Positions 34,041 to 45,759 of a stretch of 64,000 bases of DNA are shown one piece after another. The DNA comes from Allacma fusca (taxonomy: Eukaryota; Arthropoda; Collembola; Symphypleona; Sminthuridae), in NCBI GenBank assembly GCA_947179485.1, contig OX359246.1, positions 5,394,001 to 5,458,000 on the forward strand. Direction: 5' to 3'. A program made the translations under genes and the position numbers. The first letter of the stretch is position 1. Each line of letters begins with the position of its first letter. The notes beneath the pieces are model-generated. The model was not told the DNA's origin and did not search any database. It saw only the letters and a program-made list of their open reading frames with translations.

Positions 34041-35192
34041 AAAAATCACACGTAAATAATACGCTGTTAGCATTTTCACAATAAATTGTTTTCTTTTGTC
34101 TCGTAAAAATATGTTCAGAGTCAGCTCGAGGAACAGTTTGACTGGAATCAATTTCCTAATATCTATAACATTTCATGGGACTTTAAACGCTGTCAAAGCA
34201 ATAATACTGTTTTTTCTAGTACTTCTGCATTGAATTTTTTTTTTAAATTAATTAATATTCTGGTGTAATGTTTGTCGATCAGGCAATCTAGAGATTAACT
34301 TTTCCAAAGTTGTGTACATGTAACTAATTTCTTGAAAGCAAAAAATCTACTAAACGAATTTTAATACAAACAGACAAATTATGTGCTGCAAATATAATAT
34401 AGTTACTATTTTCCTGTAAAATAGCAATTAACTGGTCATTCCAGAACCGGAAATCACAACTCCCTTTTACTTTTCCTGAAAATGAGCTTAGCTAGAAATG
34501 GTCCCTTTTGCAAATTGCAATTTGTTTTCAGTAAAATTTTACCTGGATTTAATATATTTTATGTATTCAAAAATATAATTTCAAATGAAAATTTTTACTG
34601 TTTTATTGAACGGAAACGCATTCAAAAAACATCAAAAGTTACGAATAAATCCCTGTACACTACAGTTGAAAAGATTTACAAAATTTGGCGTTTAAATCCT
34701 CTCAAACAATGAACAAGTGGAACTGACCCATTGGGATTCCACAAAGACGAACAGATATCACTGTTTGACGCACCACCAATTAAAAATGTTCTGTTTTGTA
34801 AATTGTTTGACGCCAATAAAATGGTCTTCTTCAGGCTTTAAATTTTCGGTGGGATGCAAAAACATAGAACATGGTAATGCAGTATTTACATCGGCTGCTA
34901 TTAGTAACTCGAACCAAGCCAGTTATGGACTCACTCGGAAGTTTAACCGCCACGAAAATACAAAGGATATCTGGCGGTTCTTAGAATTTCTTATATAAAT
35001 TCACCAATTAGGTTTGGTCATCAGAGGTGTTATCACATTAATTCCAATCACGTAAAAGTAGTAATTAACTTCTGAGCTGCCATTTCGGTTTTTACGATGT
35101 GAAAAACATTTTCAAAACATTTGGTAGAACCGAAGTGTACACGAAAACCTGAAGGAAAATAATGAATATCTCTTGCACCGTGTAATGCTGAA

Positions 35193-36457
35193 TATAGCTC
35201 CTCACGGGTCGAGTAGTTATCCATACCGTACTCGTACTTGGAACCGTACTCGAATTGTCGGCCCGAATTCCCCCTTGACCCGGACTTGTTTCTTCAAGTA
35301 CGAGTAAAAAATCCTGTACTCGGAGTACGGTATTATATTTCTTATTTTTTTACCGAACTTGGACCGTACTTTCGAGTATAAAACGTTTATACCGACCGAC
35401 CCGTACTTGAACTCGTACTCGAACCGTACTCGAGTATCAAGTACACCGAAAAATTTTTTTAGACGTTTTGAAAAAGAGAGATAGACATAGAAAACAATTA
35501 GTAGATTCAAATAACAAGAATTTGTAACTGCAACTTACAAACAGCGTTTGCAATGAAAATTTTCTCCAACGAGATTAAAATACCGATGAACCAGGGTTGG
35601 CAAAAAAACGGCTTTTATCTATAAAGGCCAAGCCAGTGGCATGAAATGGTAACAACCGGTTTTTATTGGACAGTGGACTTATTTGGATAGTATTAATTAT
35701 AGCCATTTTATACCAAACTATACAACAGGTCCGGGCCGGTTAGAACCGGATTTTAACCAATAATAACCAGGCCATTTCTGACCACTTGGCAACCCTGTGT
35801 TCATGCATGCGTAATATTAGCCAAGCCGGTGGTACGTTTTGGTTAAAACCGGTTTTTATTGGACAGTGGATTTATTTGGATAATATTAATTACGACCATT
35901 TTATACCAACCCAAGCAATTTGACCAAGCCGGTAAGAACCGGATTTTAACCAATAACGGCCAGGCCATTTCTTGCCACTTGCCAACCCTGTCCATTACAT
36001 TTTACGGCTAGGGAAATACAAATAGTAACTACAGTAGTACTCAATTCGGAGATGTAACAATAACTTATGCTGTAGGTGTAACGTTTCATGATATTCGTAG
36101 TAATTTTGAATTTAACCGCTTTTCCTTTCTGCTTCGGAATAACAACTTTTTTGTAATCAGAAAATATGGATGTGAACTTTGTGCTGGAGAAAATTACTCG
36201 AGTATCAAATGCAAATCCAAGTACGGGTTCAAGTACTTTTAAATTAATACCCGAACTCGTACTCGTGCTTTGATTCAAGTACTTTGAACGTACTCGTACT
36301 CGCTCTGATACTCGTTAGAAATATACCCAAGTTCGAGTACGAAAACGGATACTCGACCGACGAGTACAAGTACCAATATAAGTTGATACCGTACTCGACC
36401 CGTACTCGTACTCGAACTCGAAACTCGAGTATCTACTCGTACTCGTGAGGAGCTATA
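35193..36457. mobile_element. hAT MITE, CTCGTA word family
   Basis: The tips are TATAGCTCCTCACG and CGTGAGGAGCTATA, with the 8-bp duplication ATGCTGAA (35185-35192 and 36458-36465). The ends are runs of ACTCGTACTCG and GAGTACGAGT. The paralogous site in U1 near 18060 has a single ATGCTGAA. Another element is nested at 35592-35990. Confidence 0.85.
35592..35990. mobile_element. Nested hAT-like element, internally duplicated
   Basis: It starts CAGGGTTGGCAA and ends TTGCCAACCCTG, a hAT-type tip. A further right tip (TTGGCAACCCTG) lies inside at 35797. Two units of roughly 190 bases share the CGGTTTTTATTGGACAGTGG and GGATTTTAACCAATAA blocks. Flanking duplications were not found. Confidence 0.6.
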
Positions 36458-37300
36458 ATGCTGAATTAGCGCTCAAATGTGAAATTTTGGAAAGTAGTAA
36501 TGCAAATATTCTCAAATACTTGTACAAGGTAACTTTTTCCTTAAGTTTGCTCTACCAAACATCTGGATGAATAATTTCACCGGTTATAGAACCAAAAATA
36601 GATCTGCGGATATCGTAGATCTTGTGGCAGTTAAAGATTCAATGATTGAAGATGAAATACACATGGAGAAAGAGATAGCTGGCATTGTTCCTTTTGGGTA
36701 TTACTTGCAATATTTACATAGATAACTTTCAAATTTCTTCTTACACGAGCAATGCGTCTAGCTATAATAACGAATTGGCAGTCTGCCCATAAGTGTAATT
36801 TAATTCTACTCGACTATTTGTTAGTGGATACAAAAAGATAGAATTGCACAAGAAATTACGTAGGGTGAACCAGAGCCGACACTTTCCCAAGTGTACATTA
36901 CACAATAAGGACCCCTGGGACACCTCGATTATGAAACTTATCTTAAGAAATTAAATAACACATGGTTTCAAAGTTTCAAAATTTTGGTTAAAATATCGAT
37001 ATCCAAGGTAAAAATGTTGCACCTAATACACCAGTAACTGTACAAGTTTCTGCTTTAAAAATTTTGTCCAAGAGTTGTACAAGTTGAACCCAAACTAAAA
37101 AGCCAAAGCAGCTTCACACTTCTTAATACTCCAAAAAAATAGGATCAATGTCCCCCAGAAGCTTTGAACGAAAGCGTAATTATAAAACCGCCTGAGACAC
37201 TCAAAACGGGCAGTGACTCTCAACATGCAAATGGTGCAGTAAATGGCAAATCCAAGAGCATGCAACCAAATATACCATTGTTTTGCGTCTTCCGACGTTG

Positions 37301-39247
37301 TTAATTGCGTACCCCTGCTTGAATATTTGATACGTGCCAAGTCTCCCACAAGTGGCACACTCCAGCAATGCTAAACAGCAGTGGAAATATCAAGAACATA
37401 AGACTAGTCTGCGTCAGTGACAATGGTTTCCAATCATACTCAGGTGAAGACAGTGCATTTTGATCCAATTCTTCTAGGTCAAAGATATAACGGTACGACC
37501 AGTTTATAAAAAAAGTATTCATAAGACGAAACTTGAAGCGGTGGAACAAACTGATGATTCCCGTGTCCAGAAACTGTTGCGCAATTAAATACAACAAAGC
37601 TGCATTGGGATTATAAAACATCCAATTTATAGGGGCAATTAAAATTGGTTTCCTCCCTTCAAAACAGTATAGCCTCGGTTTCACCGAACGCAGATAAGCC
37701 ACAATTAAGCTCACAAATATATGACTTTCCACGCCACATGTTTTTTTCGTCGACATTAACAAATTAAAATATTCCTTATCAGCCCTGCTTCGAACTCCCG
37801 CTAGATATTTCGTCTTATTCCGCAGCCCGTCAATATAATCACACCCGAATAGGTATTCTTCCTTCCAGAAGAAACCAGTATCATCCTCCACAGTTGCAAC
37901 TGGCGTGTAACCTTGAACAAATAACTCCTTAAAATCAGTCAAACTTTCTGGAATCGACGGGGATACCAGAGGGCTCTCAATGGAACATGAATATACGTTA
38001 CTGATTATAAAACCAACATAATTCCACAGCGCCAACAGTGCAGCCATTTTTAACGATTTTTTCGGTTGAGCTACAAGAGCAACCAAAACCGTGAAAATTG
38101 AGTGTTTACAAAGGGCTAATTTCATGACAAGTATCATAGAATAGGAAGAAAGGAAGAGAAATATCCAGGTAAACTTGTCAATTGGGCTAAAGAATGCCAG
38201 CGGGTTTAATTTTAAGCTCTGTGTGTCGTTTTGGAAGTAGAAAAAATTAACATACTCGTAGTCCTGCGTAAATCGCATCAAATATTTTGATGCCCATGTG
38301 GATTCTTTGGTGTAGGTACTTCCAAATACTCCTCCCACTCTATCGTCTCCGAGTGTTGTTTTAATGATCCCAGTGGCGTTTAGAAATTTGCTGACAATAA
38401 AGTAGATAATAACTAGATCCACTTGATCGGTCACTTTCTCGGAGTTGATGAAATCTCGCAAACCCAATCTCTGGATATTTAGGGGCAAATTAACATCAGA
38501 CAACTCCGTAGTTAAGGTAAGTGCTATTTTATGGTGATTGTAGTCGTAGCGTCGTTGGGACGATCTCTTAAACTTAGCATCGAATTTCAACCGCAGATCT
38601 TCGTTATCGTTTTCAGGTAACAAATGAACGGAGTCCGTTCGCTTCAGACAGAACTCCTGTTTACGCGAGCAATAAAGATGAAGAATAAATATGTTCTTGA
38701 CACTTGCGGAATCTAGTTCCCATTCCACGAAAAGCATATTTTCCGGGAAAGCAACTCGGAACCATGTTACTTTCAGACGAACTTTCCTTTTAAAGATCAT
38801 AAGTTCCATCACGTTGAATCCCACGTTTTTTGGGTAAAGTAAGATAATGTAGTCTCGTTCAGGTTTTGAAGCCTTAGCAACATATTTGGCGCTAGGTTGC
38901 ACTTTTAGTGTTTTGCCTGTTCTGCTATTCGTTTGGTATTCCTTCACGAGTATGTAAAGTTTACAATTTAATTTACCCAATTCTGTGTCCTCAGTGAAGG
39001 ATAATAAATTTTCATCAGTGAGGAATGTTACCGGATGAAGAATTCTGTTTGCTGTTTTTAAGGCTGAAAATGCTTGATAGTGTTGATTTCTGTGATTTTC
39101 AGATTTTTTGGAGATCAGAATAGTTTGACAAGTTTCCAATGGAGCAAATAAATGGTAAAGAAAGATTTCTTCAGATTTTAATGAATCAACATGATACAGA
39201 TGAGACATTATGGTCAGCAAAGTAATATGTTTGCAGTTTGGTTTCAT
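37301..39247 (-). CDS. Ionotropic-receptor-like protein IR2, intact, 648 aa
   Basis: Intronless complete frame. A hydrophobic N-terminus (about residues 8-22) could be a signal peptide. Residues about 25-345 are a divergent extracellular region. W361-L380 is the first membrane helix after FFSPIDKFT. About 400-424 forms the pore/second helix with SNVYSCSIES, matching the iGluR/IR pattern before the SIPESLTDFKEL lobe. About 445-605 is ligand-binding lobe 2. About 612-633 (SLMFLIFPLLFSIAGVCHLWE) is the last helix. The layout fits divergent ionotropic receptors, ligand-gated cation channels of chemosensory neurons. An open frame continues past the stop to 37095 with two hydrophobic segments, so an alternative C-terminus by splicing is possible. 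Ligand unknown. Confidence 0.7.
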   Translation of the reverse strand: MKPNCKHITLLTIMSHLYHVDSLKSEEIFLYHLFAPLETCQTILISKKSENHRNQHYQAFSALKTANRILHPVTFLTDENLLSFTEDTELGKLNCKLYILVKEYQTNSRTGKTLKVQPSAKYVAKASKPERDYIILLYPKNVGFNVMELMIFKRKVRLKVTWFRVAFPENMLFVEWELDSASVKNIFILHLYCSRKQEFCLKRTDSVHLLPENDNEDLRLKFDAKFKRSSQRRYDYNHHKIALTLTTELSDVNLPLNIQRLGLRDFINSEKVTDQVDLVIIYFIVSKFLNATGIIKTTLGDDRVGGVFGSTYTKESTWASKYLMRFTQDYEYVNFFYFQNDTQSLKLNPLAFFSPIDKFTWIFLFLSSYSMILVMKLALCKHSIFTVLVALVAQPKKSLKMAALLALWNYVGFIISNVYSCSIESPLVSPSIPESLTDFKELFVQGYTPVATVEDDTGFFWKEEYLFGCDYIDGLRNKTKYLAGVRSRADKEYFNLLMSTKKTCGVESHIFVSLIVAYLRSVKPRLYCFEGRKPILIAPINWMFYNPNAALLYLIAQQFLDTGIISLFHRFKFRLMNTFFINWSYRYIFDLEELDQNALSSPEYDWKPLSLTQTSLMFLIFPLLFSIAGVCHLWETWHVSNIQAGVRN

Positions 39248-42060
39248 TTGAAAAGGGAGAACGAAAGTGGTTGTTCCGCCAACTCCAATTCATTAACCGA
39301 GAATAACTTGGGACATGGAATAGTCATTTCGTACCTACCGAAAATTATGCTTATGCTATATAACAGCGTCGAATGTGTTTTCTTATCATACGTGTCACTC
39401 CGCAAAATATAAACTTTATTATAAATAAATATGGAAGGAAACGTTTTGGGTAGAATAGTTGAATCCTGAACACTTATTCACACGGACTTCATAGTGAATT
39501 CAAAGTAAACGCTGGCTAAGAAAATGCAAATTTTCATTTATTTCAACATTCAATTTGATTAGCATCAGTAACATAGTTCGGAAAACAAATACAAAACAAT
39601 AGTTATACCCATGTTATTTGTGGTTTCATCTATTTGTTCACCATGCAGAGTGTTGCAGAGTCATGCCGCTGAGAATTGCATGAGCTCTTTATCAAGTTAT
39701 GACTCGACATTTAAAATATTTGTAATCTATTGATTTTTAGTGCAACGAATCCCATTCATTGGCAAATATTCGCATTTAGGTAAATGTAGTAAGTACGTAT
39801 GATTTCATGTAAAATAATCAGGTCTGATGTGCTCAGATCATAACTCTACCGTGTAGAAATGTTCATTCCGGAACTTTGATCCTACTCGGCTAAGTACGAT
39901 TGCAGAGTTTTGAAAATATTGTAAACAAGTTCGAGAAACATTGAAGCTGATAGACTAACAATAAGTTGTGACAATAAATCGTTGTACATAAAGTATATGT
40001 CTAATTAATATATTATCGCGAGCAACAGACAGTAGTACTTAGTGATTCAGCTCGGAACAACCTTCCTTTTTCCTGGTCTGAAAATTTCTACAAAAAAATC
40101 TAATTTTAAATAAAATTTCTTAATGAAAATTGAAGGAAGGTTATTTTTATGGGAAGGGTGAAGGCGAAATTGAGCTAATGTTTTATAGAATTAAGGGTGA
40201 AGGAAGGTCAAATATTTGAAAGGCTTCATTTAAATATGATATGAACATATTTATACAAAAACTAATATTTCACATTGATATCGTCTCTTATCCCTGTTTA
40301 AAAATACTGAAAAATTCCGCTCTCAAAGACATCAGGCATAGGTTTTCAAGAGTGTGTAGTAAGCGTTCCAAGTAGTCAGCTGGATTTATGGTACTGGAAA
40401 AAATCCTGATAAGAGTAAAGACTTTTTATTAATTACAGGTAAATAAGCCCCAGCGTGTGATTCTTATTTTTAAGTTGCGGTATTTTATTCCAAAACATAC
40501 TAGACTTAAACAATAAAATTATTTAAGGATACCATTTAGACCACCATTAATGATAAACTTGGCATAAACATCAAAGGACATTTGTATATTCTTACATTAG
40601 AAACGTTTGTTACATATTTTCAGTTGGAGCGATTCCAGAAGTAGGCATTTTCTATGGTAGGGTTGTAGAGATACAGTTTGGGAAACGCAGGGTGCGCATA
40701 ATTATAACGTAGGTCGCAACACGCTAAAACGTTTTAGAATTTTTACAAAATTGTTTCAAATTTTGGATTTTTAAAACATTTTGATAACCTCCCATACTTT
40801 GGTATAGTAGCTTCATTTCATTTTGATATATGATGGTTCGGATTAACTCCCAAGTTTAAACAAAATCTACTCAAACCAAAAGTTAATCGAAACAGGTACT
40901 TGCTAGTAAGTATTGTTTCCACGGATTTTAGGAAAATTGCTATATATTGAATTTTCACTAAATTTTCACAAAATTTGGAATTGACAACCTCCTAAAATTT
41001 TACCTAGTAGACATCGCCTGGTGTATTTTGGGTGCTTTTATACTGACCGAGTCAAAAGATCTGGCGTTCAGACGGGGTGGACGATGTATACACAGCAAAT
41101 TCATAGTATCACTTCGCTCATATTTATTTCTGACTACCCCCACTCATTTTAACCTAGAAGGTCTGGCTGGTTGGTGTACAAATATCTTAACCGAGTAGTG
41201 GGCTCGTAACAAAAATTGAATTTCATTCACATCAAACGTACTAACACAAGTAGATATTATGGGAGCAGGAATTACAAATAAATATCTCATTTGCGTGCCC
41301 GGAACCTAAATAAACACTTCCAACAATTTTTACAGATTTTAGCATGACCTTTACATTTTCAAAAAATTTCAAAAATTCCACAATATTTCTATATTGCATA
41401 AAGAGCAACTTCTCGGGTGGTTATAAGATCATTTCAAAATCCAAGCCCAAGTTGCACATCTAGAGCCTATATGAACACCTTCTGCATTTATTCCACATTT
41501 TTAATATGATCCGTTCAAACATTTTGTCTTGTACAAGTTTTGGGCTTCCAGAATCCAACGATTTTATAACACCGCTTCGCTCGTAAAATTGTGCATCAAA
41601 AACGTATTCACACACTTTTGGAAATTAGTTTCCAGTGAAGTGAATAGTAGTAATAACTTCAAAACAATTTAAGTTAGAACTCCTTAGACCTAATATTATA
41701 GATTTTGTGTCGACCAGTATAGCTGTAAACCGTGGCATGTCACTTCGGGACCACTGCAGCGCCACCCGCACAGAACCATTTCAGTGGGGTCAATTGAACG
41801 ATAATATCAGGTGGATATTATTATATTTATTCGGGTTATTTTACACCATGGGTCAAACTGATGCGTTGCTGTCATATACACTCAATATAGATACGTTAAT
41901 ATCAGAAATGATACTGCTCTTTTCTTTTGCCGGCAGCCCCCTGTTATTTAAAAAAATCAATCGGGTAATATTTTCCATGTAATCATTTCTTCTAAACGTT
42001 ATTACTTGTGAGTACACAAGAAGGCAAAAGAAGTGCGGCAATATAGTAGATATATATCTA
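39248..42060. other. IR2 5' flank and spacer to GR-C
   Basis: No supported gene. Parts are paralogous to 24180-25030, 26600-26860 and 30579-30800. A GAAGGAAGG-rich repeat at about 40110-40400 recurs at 63110-63340 upstream of GR-E. The open frame at 41707-41982 is not conserved in the U1 copy and is probably chance. Confidence 0.45.
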
Positions 42061-42111
42061 GACAAATCCTTTAACCCAATATCAGATAATTTAATTGTTC
42101 GACGTTGGATT

Positions 42112-43927
42112 TTAAATCAAAAGTAAAGTACAAGTTCCTCGAATAGCAAAATCAATGAAAACGAGAACAGACTCCCTTTCCATCACGTGAAATCCTCCTA
42201 CTCTGATACCTAATTTACCAATTGCCCTGATTCTCTTTTGAAGATATTCGCGCCCCGAGGAAGGACTACTGTTTAACGTAATCCAGCGTCGCAATTCCAT
42301 TTTAAGTGTATGCATGTGTCCAGGTATCCCGAAACCTTTCTCAAAGGTCACAGCAAACACAATCGCACCAGAACTACCAACTGCAAAGCCACAAATTACC
42401 AATACGATGTTCTCCGAGTAATGGAGAACAATTATACGACTGCAAAAAATTAGTGCAGTCAGGGAAACGACTTTAAGCCAAAAAATGGTGACGCAGTAGC
42501 ACATATTAAAAAAATTAACCAGAAGTTCCGTCTCGAGGCAAAATTTAACGCCGAGATCATAATTCTGAGGTACATGGTGCTCCCGGTCACTCCGCAAAAT
42601 TGAAATCATTTTTAGAACATCCTCGCTTAGTTTCTCTAAGAACAATACTACACTGGTTATAGCTATTAAGCATTGTATACAAAACAGGAAAAACCAAAGA
42701 GTCTCGTGCATCCATAGTATGAAAAACATTAGGGAATTCTGTAATGACTCCGGAAATAGGTAGAAAAGTAAAACTCTTTTGAAAAAAATCGGAGTTAAAA
42801 TGTTTAAAATAACTGTTAAGAAACAAGCGTAATGGCAAAGGAATGAAACCATCAGTTCTTTAACAGACAACCTCTTCCACCTAGGCACATCTTGGCAATT
42901 TTTATGTCCGATTTCCTTGGCTGTAAAAAATTTAGTGGTCGGACCAATTCAATTCAGAATTGGAAATTTTCGATTCGATTCGATTCAATTCAATTCGATT
43001 CAATAATATTTCGATTCGATTTGCAGCAAAGCCAAATCGAATGATTCGATTTGGGTATTGAACTGAATCGAATCATATTATGTGAATTGCAATTCAAACA
43101 ATTCATCAAAACCGCTTCGGCTGCGCACGGGTACTTTTTTCACGCATATTCAAAGTCCAAATACTACGTATACCACAACGTTTGTTATTTTAGCGTAGCT
43201 TTTACAATACCCTTTACAATATGTATACGACACTCCAGTAACATAAGTAAAATTTTGTATTTTCCCACTTGAATCGTTCGATTTACAATTCAATTCGATT
43301 CACTGAGTGAATTGAATCGAATTGAATTGCTTTGGGGCAAATTGAATCCAAAATCGGTTTTTCGATTCAATTCAAGCTTCAAATTGAATCAAATTGAAAA
43401 ATTCGAATCAAATTGAATCGATCCGACCACTAAAAAAATTACACTATTTTAATAAATTCGCAAAATTACAAGGTCATCGCTCAGTTTACATTTTTATAGA
43501 TGTACAGCGACCAACCTTTTTGATACACTTCATCAAAGGCCCTCTTAGAGGGAGGCGGATACACTGAATTAAACACAGTCACAAAGATATTCGAAGCCCT
43601 CATCCACGATGTCAGAATCACTGGTGTCGTGAAAATTCCCACAGTCACATACATCAAATGACAAATCAGTGGCAGTGACATAGAATAAGTAGTTTTGGAG
43701 GAGCCAATAGTGCCTGATTCGATTATAAGCCACACTGAGTACATGAATCGTATTATCCCATAAGCTAAAATTATTTTACAAGTCCAAATCTTTCTGCTAC
43801 TGGACATACTTAGGACTGCCCGATTAGGTCCAGGGAAGCTGATTTCAAATTTGATTAAATAAAATTTGGATGACCATTTCAAGCACTTGAAAAACACACG
43901 TAAATCCGATGTTGTTAGCATTTTCAC
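42112..43927 (-). CDS. Gustatory-receptor-like protein GR-C, intact, two exons, 406 aa
   Basis: Exon 1 is 43516-43927 (donor CAAAAAG|GTTGGT, phase 1). The intron is 42921-43515, and exon 2 is 42112-42920 (acceptor TTTTTTACAG). The join gives 407 codons. About seven hydrophobic segments are visible: KIILAYGIIRFMYSVWLII, ICHLMYVTVGIFTTPVIL, LMVSFLCHYACFLTVILNIL, a Trp/Phe-rich pair, ALIFCSRIIVL and the C-terminal VLVFIDFA region. Length and topology fit arthropod gustatory-receptor-like ligand-gated channels. The insect TYhhhhhQF tail is not seen, so the family call is tentative. The intron holds a 500-bp hAT; without it the intron would be about 87 nt, like copy A. The only copy with no lesion. 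Confidence 0.6.
42933..43432. mobile_element. hAT MITE with TAGTGGTCGGACC tips and GATTC words, in the GR-C intron
   Basis: The tips TAGTGGTCGGACC and ATCCGACCACTA lie within exact 8-bp duplications, AAAAAATT (42925-42932 and 43433-43440). On the sense strand the duplication supplies a new T-run next to the 3' splice acceptor, so splicing may survive. The words are GATTCGATTC and CAATTC, unlike the GTTCAG words of the same-tip element at 30803. Confidence 0.9.
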
Positions 43928-45640
43928 ATTAATTTTAAAACTGTGTTAATATTTACGAGACATTTTTGACGACCAGGAAATCTAGGGTTTATTTTTGCCA
44001 AATGAATGTTTATACCTAATCACTTAATGGAAAACATGTGCAGGAGTTGAAACAAACAGAAGAAAGGAAATTATTTTCCTGTAAAAAAATGACAGTTAAC
44101 TCTACATTCCAGTATTGCAAACCACAAGTACCTTGTATTTGGCCCATTTTAACTAGACCTAATATATTTTGCAACAATCCGCCTTGATTTTATAAATTGC
44201 AAGTCGTTGGGAAGTTAACCAGGGATTATTTTACCGTTGTTTTCCTGAAACCGTTAATTGGAAATAGTGCTGATTAATTGCTGAAATTTTGTAACTATTT
44301 CGATCTTTTTATATCGGATTAGTTAATAATTTTATGCTTATATTGAATTTAACTGAAATTTTACGAAATGGGAAACACTTTAAAAATTACACATGGGTAA
44401 TTTACCTTTTCCTGATGTACCTTATTTATATACAGACGTATAATTTATTCATATTGAGAACTAAGTTTTTCGTAAGAAACAAAATCCATCCCTGTCTAAA
44501 GTTACATACACATTTTTTGGACACTTTCATTGGTCAGGTCGGGATATTGAGATTTAGATTACCCTAGTGGTCGAATAGTAAGTTTTAGAACTGATTTATT
44601 CGTCCGGCTTAAATCTGAAACACGGCATTACAAATGGTCCAAACTATTGGATCAGACTCGATCAGAAGAATGGACCTGACAGAATCAGACCAATACCGTT
44701 GGTCCGATCCGGAGCAGTCCCAGTACTGATGTTGTCTATGCACAAGTTTGAATGTGTATGTTTGTTCCGCATATCGAGGTTGGAGATGCTGTTGTAGCAA
44801 AGGTGAATTTAAAAAAATTACGCGTAACTTAAAAGTTGTTTTCCGCCTTTAGTTATTACGCAATTAGTGTGGACAGTTTTTAAAGCACTTCAATGACTTT
44901 GGGGTAATTTCGCAAATGATAAAACAATCATTGCGAGTTATCACTTCAATTCTCGTTCCCAAGCTATACATAAAATTATTTGTTAAATATAGTACTTCGC
45001 ACAGATTACTTAATAGATAGTACTCAAAACTCTCCTGCAGAAATATGCACGTTCCAGATAATTTAAACATAATTTTTAAACAATAGTTCAAGTGTACTTA
45101 ATACTCTGAGAAAATAAAAGCAAAAAAGCTTATGGAGTTGGTTATGAATGCTCGCAACAAAAGTTAAGAATTTGAAAATATTTAATAATTAGTTATAACA
45201 ATTTTGGATTGATGTTAGCATTTCAATCAAAAGCTTGGCGATCACTACCTACGTCTAATTATAGGTGTAAGCATACGGACTTAGCATATTGCCTAGCCAC
45301 ACATGAATTGTGCGGCAAGCTTGAGTGTGGGTAATGTCCTATGAACATTAACATTAACTTAACACTTTTCAGGCGGGTCGGAGCTGCCTTTGGAAGAATA
45401 AACAAGAAACTATAAATTATCAAAAGGGGAAGACCTCGCGCTAAACCTTACCTCCGTCACGTCACAAGGGCTGTAATAATATCTGTTATGATAACGTTCG
45501 TATATATTATCAACAGAATTGAACAGGAAACTGTTATAATTTTATTCAAGGGAGAACGAATGCCGAATCGAGGTAGAAAAGGAGAGAAATATAAACATGT
45601 GTATCAGACGGAGACGGGAGTCTCTGGATGGGCATGAGAG
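43928..45640. other. Intergenic, partly shared with 50973-52085
   Basis: 5' flank of GR-C. Blocks such as ATTAGTGTGGACAGTTTTTAAA recur upstream of GR-D. Remnants of TGGTCC words occur at about 44630-44730. No gene recognised; from about 45090 to 45640 I see nothing definable. Confidence 0.4.
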
Positions 45641-45759
45641 CAGAGATGTCCATTTGAAATCGCCTTCGTTCATCCTTCAGAAGGGTGACCGTGTCCAGCT
45701 ATAATCCTTCCTTCAGCCTTCAAAAAATATTTAAATGCCCTTCATGCGTTACCTTCCTT

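Larger units (their letters stand above)
16603..34560. repeat. Tandem duplication unit U1 (IR1 plus GR-B)
   Basis: From ATTTTTACTGTTTTATTGAACGG (16603) onward the order matches that from 34591. It runs: a short non-coding block, an ionotropic-receptor-like gene, a shared spacer and a gustatory-receptor-like gene, all in the same orientation. U1 is swollen to about 18 kb by nested transposons, whereas U2 is about 9.5 kb. The junction at 34590 joins the 5' flank of GR-B directly to the start of U2, which indicates a tandem duplication. Confidence 0.7.
34591..44100. repeat. Tandem duplication unit U2 (IR2 plus GR-C)
   Basis: Second copy of the unit starting at 16603. It keeps the two intact receptors and fewer transposons. 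It supplies the empty sites used to prove several insertions in U1. The right limit is approximate because the 5' flank of GR-C is also shared with GR-D. Confidence 0.65.

Noticed and set aside
37095-37358. Separate small membrane-protein gene after IR2
   Set aside because: It overlaps the IR2 end in another frame, has no own start context, and the U1 copy does not keep the frame; it is better treated as a possible alternative IR2 tail or 3' UTR.
41707-41982. 91-codon plus-strand ORF
   Set aside because: The homologous stretch in U1 is interrupted by a Helitron and does not keep the frame; no domain.
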